Positions 1 to 8,053 of a stretch of DNA of 10,243 nt are shown piece after piece. The position numbers and the translations under genes are program-made. Under the pieces are notes generated by a model. That model had not been told where the DNA came from. It searched no databases and worked only from the letters and a program-made list of their open reading frames with translations. Numbering within the stretch: position 1 is the stretch's first letter; each line of letters starts with the position of its first letter. The stretch comes from Pseudomonadota bacterium (GTDB taxonomy: Bacteria > Pseudomonadota > Gammaproteobacteria > Xanthomonadales > Rhodanobacteraceae), in NCBI GenBank assembly GCA_021798675.1, contig JAJZGE010000022.1:1-10243 (forward strand). The letters run 5' to 3'.

Positions 1-10
1 CAGGGGCCCG

Positions 11-43
11 AAAAGCGACAGGCCCCGCGAGCGGGGCCTGTCG
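11..43 (-). terminator. Intrinsic terminator of hppA
   Basis: Perfect inverted repeat: arms 16-28 and 31-43 (CGACAGGCCCCGC and its complement), folding as a 12-bp GC-rich stem with a 4-nt CGAG loop. Read on the minus strand, the stem is followed directly by CTTTT (15-11). It begins 14 bp beyond the hppA stop codon. The plus-strand side has no T-tract, so it acts on minus-strand transcription. Confidence 0.88.
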
Positions 44-57
44 TCGTGGCGGGTCGC

Positions 58-2088
<2,031 letters not shown>

Positions 2089-2138
2089 CGGAGCCTCCCC
2101 ATGGTTGTAATGGCCGTCCGGAGCGGGCGGTCGAGGGG

Positions 2139-2144
2139 AGTATA
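2139..2144 (-). promoter_or_regulatory. Candidate -10 element for hppA
   Basis: The minus strand reads TATACT here, five of six matches to the sigma-70 -10 consensus in otherwise GC-rich DNA. It would start transcription near 2132 and give a leader of about 44 nt carrying the GGGGAGG ribosome site. No good -35 hexamer lies 16-18 nt upstream, so it may need an activator or be weak. Confidence 0.45.
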
Positions 2145-2248
2145 GGCAGAGCCTCGTGCACATTCTGTTGTGCGGCGCAGCGCGCGGCCTGCTGGTGACG
2201 CTCCGTGGTCAATATCCGGCGTGCTGCGGTCATGGAGTGGCCGATCTC

Positions 2249-2263
2249 AACCTGACGCAGGTT
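2249..2263. repeat. Perfect palindrome, possible operator
   Basis: AACCTG-ACG-CAGGTT: two perfect 6-bp arms around 3 nt, in the pfkB-hppA spacer about 105 bp upstream of the hppA -10 candidate. The size suits a dimeric regulator's operator, or a small hairpin in a read-through transcript. No specific regulator is recognised. Confidence 0.35.
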
Positions 2264-2377
2264 CGCGAAAGCGTGCTACCGCGATGTCACATGGTTTTCC
2301 CTGGCAACTGCGGCAAGGCCGGCTGTCGGAAAAGTCCGGTGCAAGCTTTTCGTCTCCATGCTGCCCGCCTGGTCGCG

Positions 2378-3310
2378 TCAACGCGTGTCGGCGGGCCTTC
2401 GGTACAGCCGTTCCACGTCCTCCGGACGGCACAGCTGGGTGCCGGCGGCGAGCAGCGCGGCTGCACCCGCTGCAATGCCGTAGCGCGCGGCCTCACGCAG
2501 GTCCAGGCCGCGGATCAATCCCACCAGGACGCCGGCCAGCATGGAATCCCCGGCGCCCACGGCAGTCTTTGCCGGGACCTGCACGGCGGGCAGGCGTTCG
2601 ACCCCTTGCGTGCTCGCCAGCAGCGCCCCGCGCGCACCGAGGGATACGATCGCGACCTCGCAGCGCCCCTGCTCGATCAGGCCGCGTGCCGCTTGTTCTT
2701 CCTCGCGTTCGCCCTGCACCGGGTGGCCGAGCAGGCCTTCCAGCTCGCCCATGCTGGGCTTCAGCAAGTGGACGCCGGTTCCGGCGTGCCGCAGCGCCGG
2801 TCCGGAAGTGTCCAGCACCAGGCGGACGCCGAGTCGCCCGGCCAGATCCCCGACGTGCGCGTAGAAATCCTCGGGAGCGCCGCGGGGCAGGCTGCCGCTG
2901 GCGACGATGAAGTCGGCGCCAGCGGCAGCGGTTGCCAGCGCATCGAGGCAGCGCTGCTGGTCGGGGCCACCGATCTCCGGGCCGGGGAGGATGAAGCGGT
3001 ATTGCTGGCCGCTTTCGCGCTCGGCGACGTTGAGGCTCTCGCGCGTGAATCCCTTGATCGGGACGGCCACATGCGCAACGCCTTCCTGCCGCAGCAGGTC
3101 ACCGATCAGCTCGCCTGCGGCGCCACCCGCCGGAAATACCGCGCGGGCATCGACGCCAAGGGCGTGAACCACCCTGGCGACGTTGATGCCGCCGCCGCCC
3201 GGATCGTAGCGCGGTGCATCGCAGCGCAACTTCCGCTCGGGCTCGATCCGCTGGATCGACGTCGCGATATCCAGCGCCGGGTTCATCGTCAGCGTGACGA
3301 TTCTCGCCAT
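2378..3310 (-). CDS. pfkB: ATP-dependent 6-phosphofructokinase, Pfk-2 (PfkB) type
   Basis: 310-residue ribokinase-fold sugar kinase, predicted to phosphorylate fructose-6-phosphate with ATP in the cytoplasm. It resembles E. coli PfkB (309 residues) along its length, with nearly the same numbering: TLTMNPALDIAT at the N-terminus, ERKLRC (25-30), the substrate-binding glycine motif GGGGINVARV (38-47), FPAGGAAGE (59-67), SGSLPRG (138-144) and the anion-hole/catalytic motif GAGDSM (252-257, base D255). This favours Pfk-2 over 1-phosphofructokinase (FruK) or LacC, though those share the fold. K27, an allosteric-ATP contact in E. coli, is kept; the NXXE motif reads SMGE (186-189), so its Asn is Ser and the K189 equivalent is Gly. 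The ATG has GGAGG 5 nt upstream. It starts 26 bp after the pfp stop, so the two are probably co-transcribed. Confidence 0.92.
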   Translation of the reverse strand: MARIVTLTMNPALDIATSIQRIEPERKLRCDAPRYDPGGGGINVARVVHALGVDARAVFPAGGAAGELIGDLLRQEGVAHVAVPIKGFTRESLNVAERESGQQYRFILPGPEIGGPDQQRCLDALATAAAGADFIVASGSLPRGAPEDFYAHVGDLAGRLGVRLVLDTSGPALRHAGTGVHLLKPSMGELEGLLGHPVQGEREEEQAARGLIEQGRCEVAIVSLGARGALLASTQGVERLPAVQVPAKTAVGAGDSMLAGVLVGLIRGLDLREAARYGIAAGAAALLAAGTQLCRPEDVERLYRRPADTR

Positions 3311-3336
3311 GGCGGCCTCCGCTGGCCGTGGATCGA

Positions 3337-4605
3337 TCAGTGTTCGAAAGTCGGCAGCTTCTTCGTCACGCTGGTGTTCTTCAGGCGTCCGTACATCGGC
3401 AGCCCGTCGCGCCCGTGCGGCGGGTGCGCCTCGCCCTGGATCAGCGGGGCGAGATAGCGCCTTGCGGCTGCGGTGATGCCGAAGCCGTCGCGGGTGAGGA
3501 AACTGCCCGGCATCTTCTTCTCGCGGTTGGCGATCTTGTGCAGCGCCGCCGGTTCGACTTTCCAGCGGTACGGCGCATCGCTGCTGCGCACGATCACCGG
3601 CATCACTGCGTTCATGCCGGCCAGCGCGTAGTCCACGGCGGCCTGTCCCACCGCGTAGGCCTGTTCGGCGTCGGTCTTGGATGCCAGGTGGCGTGCAGAG
3701 CGCTGCAGGTAGTCGGGCAGCGCCCAGTGGTACTTGTAGCCCAGCTTTTCCTTCACCAGCGCGGCCAGCACCGGCGCCACGCCGCCCAACTGCGAGTGAC
3801 CGAATGCGTCGCGTGTGCCCGCCTCGGCGAGAAACTGTCCCTCGGCATTGCGGATGCCTTCGGAGGCGACCACGGTGCACCAGCCCACGCGTTCCACCGT
3901 GGCTTTGACCTTGGCCAGGAAGGCCTGTTCGTCGAACACGCGCTCGGGGAACAGGATGATGTGCGGCGGCGCATCCGCGCCTTCGCCGGCCAGGCCGGCA
4001 GCTGCGGCGATCCAGCCTGCATGGCGACCCATCACCTCGAGGATGAATACCTTGGTGGACGTGTTGGCCATCGAGGCGACGTCCAGGCTGGCTTCCAGCG
4101 TGGACACCGCGGTGTACTTCGCCACCGAGCCGAAGCCGGGGCAGCAGTCGGTGACGGCGAGGTCGTTGTCCACCGTCTTCGGCACGCCGATGCAGCGGAT
4201 GTCGTAGTCCATGGCCTTGCCCAGCTGCGAGATCTTCAGCGCGGTGTCGGCCGAGTCGTTGCCGCCGTTGTAGAGGAACCAGCGGATGTCGTGCGCGCGG
4301 AACACCTCGATCAGGCGCTCGTACTCGGCGCGGTTCGCTTCCAGCGACTTGAGCTTGTAGCGGCAGCTGCCGAACGCACCGCCGGGGGTGTGGCGCAATG
4401 CCGCAACGGCGGTCCTCGTTTCCTTGGTGGTGTCGATCAGTTCCTCGCGCAGCGCGCCGAGGATGCCGTTGCGTGCGGCGTACACCTGGACACCCTTCGC
4501 GCGCGCCGCTTCGATCACGCCGGCCGCGGTGGCGTTGATCACGGCGGTGACGCCGCCGGACTGGGCATAGAGCAGGCGGCCGGATAAGGCGGTGCGGGTC
4601 GGCAT
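3337..4605 (-). CDS. pfp: Pyrophosphate--fructose 6-phosphate 1-phosphotransferase
   Basis: 422-residue cytoplasmic phosphofructokinase of the PfkA superfamily that, by its motifs, uses PPi: fructose-6-P + PPi to fructose-1,6-bisP + Pi, reversible, so usable in glycolysis or gluconeogenesis. The N-terminal glycine motif is SGGVTAVINA (16-25). The phosphoryl-donor motif is GGNDS (114-118), where ATP enzymes have GGDGS. PKTVDND (142-148) carries the lysine typical of PPi enzymes (ATP enzymes have PGTIDND) and the catalytic aspartates. MGRHAGW (192-198) binds sugar phosphate. Length fits the proteobacterial 'B2' PPi-PFK group, as in Xanthomonas. The ATG at 4605 is preceded by AGGAGA about 7 nt upstream; the frame runs open to 5004, but that extension overlaps adk on the other strand and is discarded. 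It heads a probable pfp-pfkB operon and is divergent from adk. Confidence 0.95.
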   Translation of the reverse strand: MPTRTALSGRLLYAQSGGVTAVINATAAGVIEAARAKGVQVYAARNGILGALREELIDTTKETRTAVAALRHTPGGAFGSCRYKLKSLEANRAEYERLIEVFRAHDIRWFLYNGGNDSADTALKISQLGKAMDYDIRCIGVPKTVDNDLAVTDCCPGFGSVAKYTAVSTLEASLDVASMANTSTKVFILEVMGRHAGWIAAAAGLAGEGADAPPHIILFPERVFDEQAFLAKVKATVERVGWCTVVASEGIRNAEGQFLAEAGTRDAFGHSQLGGVAPVLAALVKEKLGYKYHWALPDYLQRSARHLASKTDAEQAYAVGQAAVDYALAGMNAVMPVIVRSSDAPYRWKVEPAALHKIANREKKMPGSFLTRDGFGITAAARRYLAPLIQGEAHPPHGRDGLPMYGRLKNTSVTKKLPTFEH

Positions 4606-4677
4606 GGCGATCTCCTGGCGTGGGGGTCCAGTATTGCGCCAATGCGACGCAGGCCGGTACTTCGGCGCCGTTTCCGT

Positions 4678-4707
4678 TTGACGACAATGGCCTTCAAACG
4701 CTACCGT
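4678..4707 (+). promoter_or_regulatory. Candidate adk promoter in the pfp/adk divergent region
   Basis: TTGACG (4678-4683) is a good -35, followed after 18 nt by TACCGT (4702-4707), a poor -10 with three matches. It sits within the 154-bp gap between the divergent starts of pfp (4605) and adk (4760), so transcription would start about 45 bp before adk. No clear promoter was found for pfp on the other strand, although one must lie in or near this gap. Confidence 0.35.
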
Positions 4708-4759
4708 GAAAGCCATTTCCCAGGGAATCGGCGGCCGTCCGCCGCCATTGTGGAGCGAT

Positions 4760-5344
4760 ATGCGACTCGTGCTACTCGGTGCGCCCGGTTCGGGCAAGGG
4801 CACCCAGGCCGCCCGGCTGAAGAACGACCTGGGCGTGCCGCACATCTCCACCGGCGACATGCTGCGCGCGGCCGTGGCCGCGGGCACGCCCACCGGGCTG
4901 AAGGCCAAGGCGGTGATGGACGCCGGCAAGCTGGTCTCCGACGACATCCTGCTGGCCATGCTGGAAGAGCGCCTGGCCCAACCCGACGCGAACAACGGCT
5001 TCATCCTCGACGGCTACCCGCGCAACCTCGCGCAGGCCGACGCGCTCGACCACCTGCTCGCCCGCATCGGTCAGCCGCTGGACGCGGTGGTCAAGCTGGA
5101 GGTGCCGAACGAGGCGATCATCGGCCGCTGCGAGATCCGCTACGCCGCTGAGCACCGCAAGGACGACGATCCGGCGGTGGTGCGCGACCGCCTCAAGGTC
5201 TACGCCGAGCAGACCGCGCCGGTGGCGGATTTCTACGCCAAACGCGGCACGCTGCAGGTCGTCGACGGCGTGGGCGAGCTGGACGAGGTCACCGCCCGCG
5301 TGAAACGCGCGCTCAGGGCCGAAGCGGCGGCTGCCAACGGCTGA
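4760..5344 (+). CDS. adk: Adenylate kinase, short form
   Basis: 194-residue cytoplasmic nucleotide kinase interconverting AMP + ATP and 2 ADP. Visible motifs: P-loop GAPGSGKGT (7-15), AMP-binding STGDMLR (30-36), FILDGYPR (81-88), and a short LID around 122-136 whose arginines R123 and R127 align with the conserved arginines of other short enzymes. It is the short type without the zinc-finger LID insertion of E. coli-size enzymes, close to the Xanthomonas Adk of about 187 residues, with a few extra Ala-rich C-terminal residues. The start at 4760 gives the canonical N-terminus MRLVLLGAPG and has GGAG 4 nt upstream; an in-frame ATG at 4706 would add 18 unconserved residues. Next to PPi-using genes it fits a role in recycling the AMP released by PPi-forming reactions, which is inference. 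Confidence 0.96.
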   Translation: MRLVLLGAPGSGKGTQAARLKNDLGVPHISTGDMLRAAVAAGTPTGLKAKAVMDAGKLVSDDILLAMLEERLAQPDANNGFILDGYPRNLAQADALDHLLARIGQPLDAVVKLEVPNEAIIGRCEIRYAAEHRKDDDPAVVRDRLKVYAEQTAPVADFYAKRGTLQVVDGVGELDEVTARVKRALRAEAAAANG

Positions 5345-5399
5345 GGCCGCTTTCACCCGCTCCCGGTCGGAGAGTGGGTCGGGACGAGCGCCGGGCGGA

Positions 5400-5419
5400 G
5401 CGGATCCGTCCGGATCCGC
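5400..5419. repeat. Inverted repeat downstream of adk
   Basis: GCGGATCCG (5400-5408) and its exact complement CGGATCCGC (5411-5419), separated by 2 nt, so the GGATCC hexamer appears twice. It lies 55 bp after the adk stop. It could form a strong hairpin and stop or protect the adk transcript, but no T-tract follows on either strand. Confidence 0.5.
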
Positions 5420-5479
5420 GAAACCTCACGCCCCTGCCAGTTCCGCGCCCTCACGCAAGTCCCACACCCTCGCCCCCAG

Positions 5480-5502
5480 CCCCTCTCCCGGCGGGAGAGG
5501 GG
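5480..5502. repeat. REP-like extragenic palindrome
   Basis: Arms CCCCTCTCCCG (5480-5490) and CGGGAGAGGGG (5492-5502) form a perfect palindrome around one G. The flank CACCCTCGCCCCCAG (5464-5478) matches the style of the dispersed 'CCCTCTCCC...GGGAGAGGG' elements often seen between genes in Xanthomonadales; when translated, such copies give spurious SPLPPGEG-like peptides. Membership of a repeat family is from general knowledge, as only one copy is in the window. Confidence 0.6.
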
Positions 5503-5536
5503 AGCAAGCATCGGCGAGAGGAATGGGTTTCACGAC

Positions 5537-6892
5537 ATGCGTCTGCACATCCTCGGCATCTGCGGCACCTTCATGGGCGGCGTCGCCGCGCTGGCGCGCG
5601 AACTGGGACATGACGTCGAAGGCTCCGACGCCAACGTCTACCCGCCAATGAGTACGCAGCTCGAAGCGCTGGGCATCCGCCTGATGGACGGCTATGCGGC
5701 GGATCACCTCGAGCCCGCGCCCGACCTCGTGGTGGTGGGCAACGCGATGACCCGTGGCAACCCGGCGATCGAATACATGCTCGACGCGCAGCTGCGTTAC
5801 ATCTCCGGCCCGCAATGGCTGGGCGAGACGCTGCTGCCGGGACGCGAGGTGCTGGCGGTGGCCGGCACGCACGGCAAGACCACCACCACCAGCCTGCTGG
5901 CGCATCTGCTCGAGAGCGCCGGCCTGGCGCCTGGCTTCCTGATCGGCGGCGTGCCGGGCAATTTCGGTGTCTCCGCGCGGCTGGGCGCGGGCAAGCCGTT
6001 CGTGATCGAGGCGGACGAGTACGACACCGCGTTCTTCGACAAGCGCTCGAAGTTCGTGCACTACCGTCCGCGCATCGCCATCCTCAACAACCTCGAATAC
6101 GACCACGCGGACATCTTCCCCGACGTGGCGGCGATCCAGCGCCAGTTCCACCATCTGGTGCGCACGGTACCGGGCAACGGACGGCTGATCGTCAACGCCC
6201 ACGACGAGCGCCTCGCCGAGGTGCTGGCGATGGGCTGCTGGACGCCGGTGCAGAGCTTCGGCATCGGCTGCGGCGATTGGCAGGCCGAACTGGTCGAGGC
6301 GGATGGCAGCGCGTTCCGCGTGTTGCGGGGCGGCGAGTTGCTGGGCGAGGTGCGCTGGTCGCTGCTGGGCAACCACAGCGTGATGAACGCGCTGGCTGCG
6401 CTGGCCGCGGCGAGCGCGGCAGGCGCCGATCCACGCGCATTGCTGCCTGCCTTCGCCGGCTTCGAGAGCGTGAAGCGGCGCATGGAGCTGGTGGGCGACG
6501 TGGGCGGCGTGCGCGTGTACGACGATTTCGCGCACCACCCCACCGCGATTGCCACCACGCTGGCCGGCCTGCGCGCCAAGGTGGGCGAGGCGCGCATCGT
6601 GGTGGCCCTGGAGCCGCGTTCCAATTCGATGCGGCTGGGCGCGCATGCCGAGGCGCTGGCGCCCTCGCTGGCGGATGCCGATGCGGTGCTGTTCCTGCAT
6701 CGCCCCGGACTGCCATGGGATGCGCAGCGCGTCATCGATGCCCTGCACGGCCGCGGCAGCACCGCGGCCAGCGTCGATGGGTTGCTGGCGGCGCTGCGCG
6801 TCGAGGTGCGGCCGGGCGACCACGTGGTGTTCATGTCCAACGGTGGCTTCGAGGGCGCGCCGCGGCGTTTCGCTGCATCGCTGGCGCGCTGA
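5537..6892 (+). CDS. mpl: UDP-MurNAc:L-Ala-gamma-D-Glu-meso-DAP ligase (murein recycling)
   Basis: 451-residue Mur-ligase family enzyme that reattaches the tripeptide L-Ala-gamma-D-Glu-meso-DAP, recovered from old peptidoglycan, to UDP-MurNAc with ATP, bypassing MurC, MurD and MurE. The N-terminal UDP-binding domain starts MRLHILGICGTFMGG. The ATPase domain has P-loop GTHGKTTTT (110-118), EADEYD (158-163) and NNLEYDHADIF (184-194); GNHSVMNA (278-285) follows. The C-terminal domain has DDFAHHPT (329-336) and EPRSNSMRLG (359-368). LGICGTFMGG and EADEYDTAFFDKRSKF are characteristic of Mpl rather than MurC. No in-frame start exists just upstream, and the nearest purine-rich run, GAGGAA (5518-5523), is 13 nt from the ATG, so the ribosome site is weak. 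The spacer to adk contains two palindromes, so co-transcription with adk is uncertain. Confidence 0.95.
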   Translation: MRLHILGICGTFMGGVAALARELGHDVEGSDANVYPPMSTQLEALGIRLMDGYAADHLEPAPDLVVVGNAMTRGNPAIEYMLDAQLRYISGPQWLGETLLPGREVLAVAGTHGKTTTTSLLAHLLESAGLAPGFLIGGVPGNFGVSARLGAGKPFVIEADEYDTAFFDKRSKFVHYRPRIAILNNLEYDHADIFPDVAAIQRQFHHLVRTVPGNGRLIVNAHDERLAEVLAMGCWTPVQSFGIGCGDWQAELVEADGSAFRVLRGGELLGEVRWSLLGNHSVMNALAALAAASAAGADPRALLPAFAGFESVKRRMELVGDVGGVRVYDDFAHHPTAIATTLAGLRAKVGEARIVVALEPRSNSMRLGAHAEALAPSLADADAVLFLHRPGLPWDAQRVIDALHGRGSTAASVDGLLAALRVEVRPGDHVVFMSNGGFEGAPRRFAASLAR

Positions 6893-6923
6893 GCGGGTCG
6901 GAAGCCCCGCGTCCGCCGGTGCG

Positions 6924-7892
6924 TCAGGCCTGCCGCTGGGTTTCCAGGGCTTCCGCCTCGGCGCGCGCCCGGCGCAGCTTGCGGAGCAGCCGGCTGTGCA
7001 ACTTGATCGCGGCGGAGGCCGGCCACCGCCGGCCAGGAAACATCGATCGCCGCTCCCTCCAGACGGCCGCCAGCAGCGGCAGGCTGCCCGATCCGCGGTA
7101 GGCGCGCTCGATCGCCTGCAGCATGGCGCCGGCGCGCCGGGTCTCGCCGAGTCCGCTGGACATCCATGCGCGCAACAGGTGTTGGCGTTCCCCGAACCAG
7201 ACCAGGTTGCGATTGGCCAACCGCGTGGGCGAGGCCTTGCCGATGGCGGAAAACGCCTGTTCGTGCCGGCGAAACTGCACGAGGGCTTCATCGACGTAGA
7301 CAATGCCCTCGCTGGCGGCCGCGTACAGCGCCAGCTGCCAGTCGTAGTAGAGCGCCGGCGCCAGCGGGCAGGCGCGCGCGAACAGCTCGCGCCGCAGCAG
7401 CATCGCGTGGCCGGACGCCGAGTTGGCGAAGACGAACTGCATCGGATTCGCGCCATGCAGCATCTCGATGTCGTCGGACACGCGCCGGCCCGTAGGGGTG
7501 CCTTCGTCGTCGATGTAGAGCGAATCGCAGTAGGCCATGTCGTGGCCGTCGATGGCTGCAAGCAGGCGGGACAGCTTGGTCGGGTGCCAGATGTCGTCCT
7601 GGTCGCTTGGCGCGAGAAACTCTCCGCCGCAGAGCGACATGGCATGTTCGAAACTGCGGGTGGGTCCCAGGTTTTCCGGATTGGCGTGCACGCGCACGCG
7701 CGGGTCGCGGGCGGCGTACGCATGCAGGATCTCGAGGCTCTCGTCGCCGGAGCCGTCGTCCACCGCGACCACCTCGATCCGCACGTCCTGCTGCGCCAGG
7801 ATGGAATCCATCTGCGGCCGCAGGAACCTGGCGCCGTTGTAGACGCTGATCGCCACGGAGATCAGTGGCTGGGAGGGTGGGGGACTGTGCAT
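6924..7892 (-). CDS. Family 2 glycosyltransferase (rhamnosyltransferase-like)
   Basis: 322-residue GT-A fold glycosyltransferase with no signal peptide or membrane helix, so probably cytoplasmic or peripheral. The N-terminal nucleotide-sugar domain is complete: ISVAISVYNGARFL (11-24), VDDGSGD (44-50) and the metal-binding region SDQDDIW (96-102). Acceptor-side motifs YYDWQLALYAA (182-192) and VQFRRHEQAFS (205-215) match the DWxL and RxH positions common in GT2 enzymes that build O-antigen or other polysaccharides. The last 80 residues are basic and helical. Donor and acceptor cannot be read from sequence, and no other polysaccharide gene is nearby. The ATG at 7892 sits just before the fold begins but has no Shine-Dalgarno sequence. 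It converges on mpl with 31 bp between stops and no strong terminator in that gap. Confidence 0.88.
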   Translation of the reverse strand: MHSPPPSQPLISVAISVYNGARFLRPQMDSILAQQDVRIEVVAVDDGSGDESLEILHAYAARDPRVRVHANPENLGPTRSFEHAMSLCGGEFLAPSDQDDIWHPTKLSRLLAAIDGHDMAYCDSLYIDDEGTPTGRRVSDDIEMLHGANPMQFVFANSASGHAMLLRRELFARACPLAPALYYDWQLALYAAASEGIVYVDEALVQFRRHEQAFSAIGKASPTRLANRNLVWFGERQHLLRAWMSSGLGETRRAGAMLQAIERAYRGSGSLPLLAAVWRERRSMFPGRRWPASAAIKLHSRLLRKLRRARAEAEALETQRQA

Positions 7893-7942
7893 GGCCAGGG
7901 AGCCGGGTAGGTGGTGGAGCGGATGGTTGACGGAGCCGGCAG

Positions 7943-7971
7943 ATCATCGACGCCAAACCGTGCAGCGTCAA
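7943..7971 (-). promoter_or_regulatory. Candidate promoter of the glycosyltransferase
   Basis: On the minus strand TTGACG (7971-7966) and GATGAT (7948-7943) are separated by exactly 17 nt, with five and four matches to the sigma-70 hexamers. Transcription would start near 7936 and leave a leader of about 44 nt. Confidence 0.4.
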
Positions 7972-8041
7972 AGGGCGGCTGGACCGCGCGAGGTGGCGGC
8001 GCGCGGCTGTCCGGTGAGGGGCTGCGCCGCCGTGCGCTCGC

Positions 8042-8047
8042 TACACT
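8042..8047 (+). promoter_or_regulatory. Candidate -10 element placed for a leaderless mRNA
   Basis: TACACT ends 6 nt before the ATG at 8054, so the expected transcription start coincides with the start codon. There is no Shine-Dalgarno sequence before this ATG. The -35 region is poor (no TTGAC-like hexamer 16-18 nt upstream). Confidence 0.4.
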
Positions 8048-8053
8048 CTGCGC

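Larger units (their letters stand above)
2089..2377. other. 289-bp spacer between pfkB and hppA
   Basis: The longest gene-free stretch between the same-strand genes pfkB and hppA. It is less GC-rich than the flanking genes. It holds the hppA ribosome site and -10 candidate, a perfect 15-bp palindrome at 2249-2263, and a short CGC-GAAA-GCG hairpin at 2264-2273. I see no convincing terminator behind pfkB: a 6-bp AT-rich pair (2329-2334 with 2346-2351) is too weak. No convincing small ORF with a ribosome site was seen. Whether hppA is partly transcribed from pfp-pfkB is open. Confidence 0.6.

Noticed and set aside
2089..2163. 25-residue N-terminal extension of HppA
   Set aside because: The extension has no family similarity, covers the -10 candidate, and the ATG at 2088 has an excellent GGGGAGG site.
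2327..2372. Cobalamin-riboswitch-like string (GGAA, CCGGTGCAAG, CTGCCCGC) on the plus strand
   Set aside because: The paired CCGG arm, the CCCCCGCnACTG core and the upstream GGTGCC elements are missing, and the downstream plus strand is antisense to pfkB.
2378..4687. Apparent 769-residue protein joining the pfp region to pfkB
   Set aside because: Upstream of 3310 this frame is out of register with pfp and gives Arg-rich nonsense. pfp has its own stop at 3337 and pfkB its own ribosome site, so it is not a fusion.
4706..4759. 18-residue upstream extension of Adk
   Set aside because: Unconserved residues before the canonical MRLVLLGAPGSGKGT; it would overlap the promoter candidate, and the ATG at 4760 has its own GGAG.
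6893..6910. GCGGG...CCCGC hairpin between mpl and the glycosyltransferase as a terminator
   Set aside because: Only 5 bp with an 8-nt loop and no T-tract on either side.
5426..7723. 765-residue minus-strand frame across mpl and the glycosyltransferase
   Set aside because: Out of frame with the recognised GT2 gene and antisense to mpl; low-complexity Ala/Arg/His translation, ending in a REP-derived peptide.
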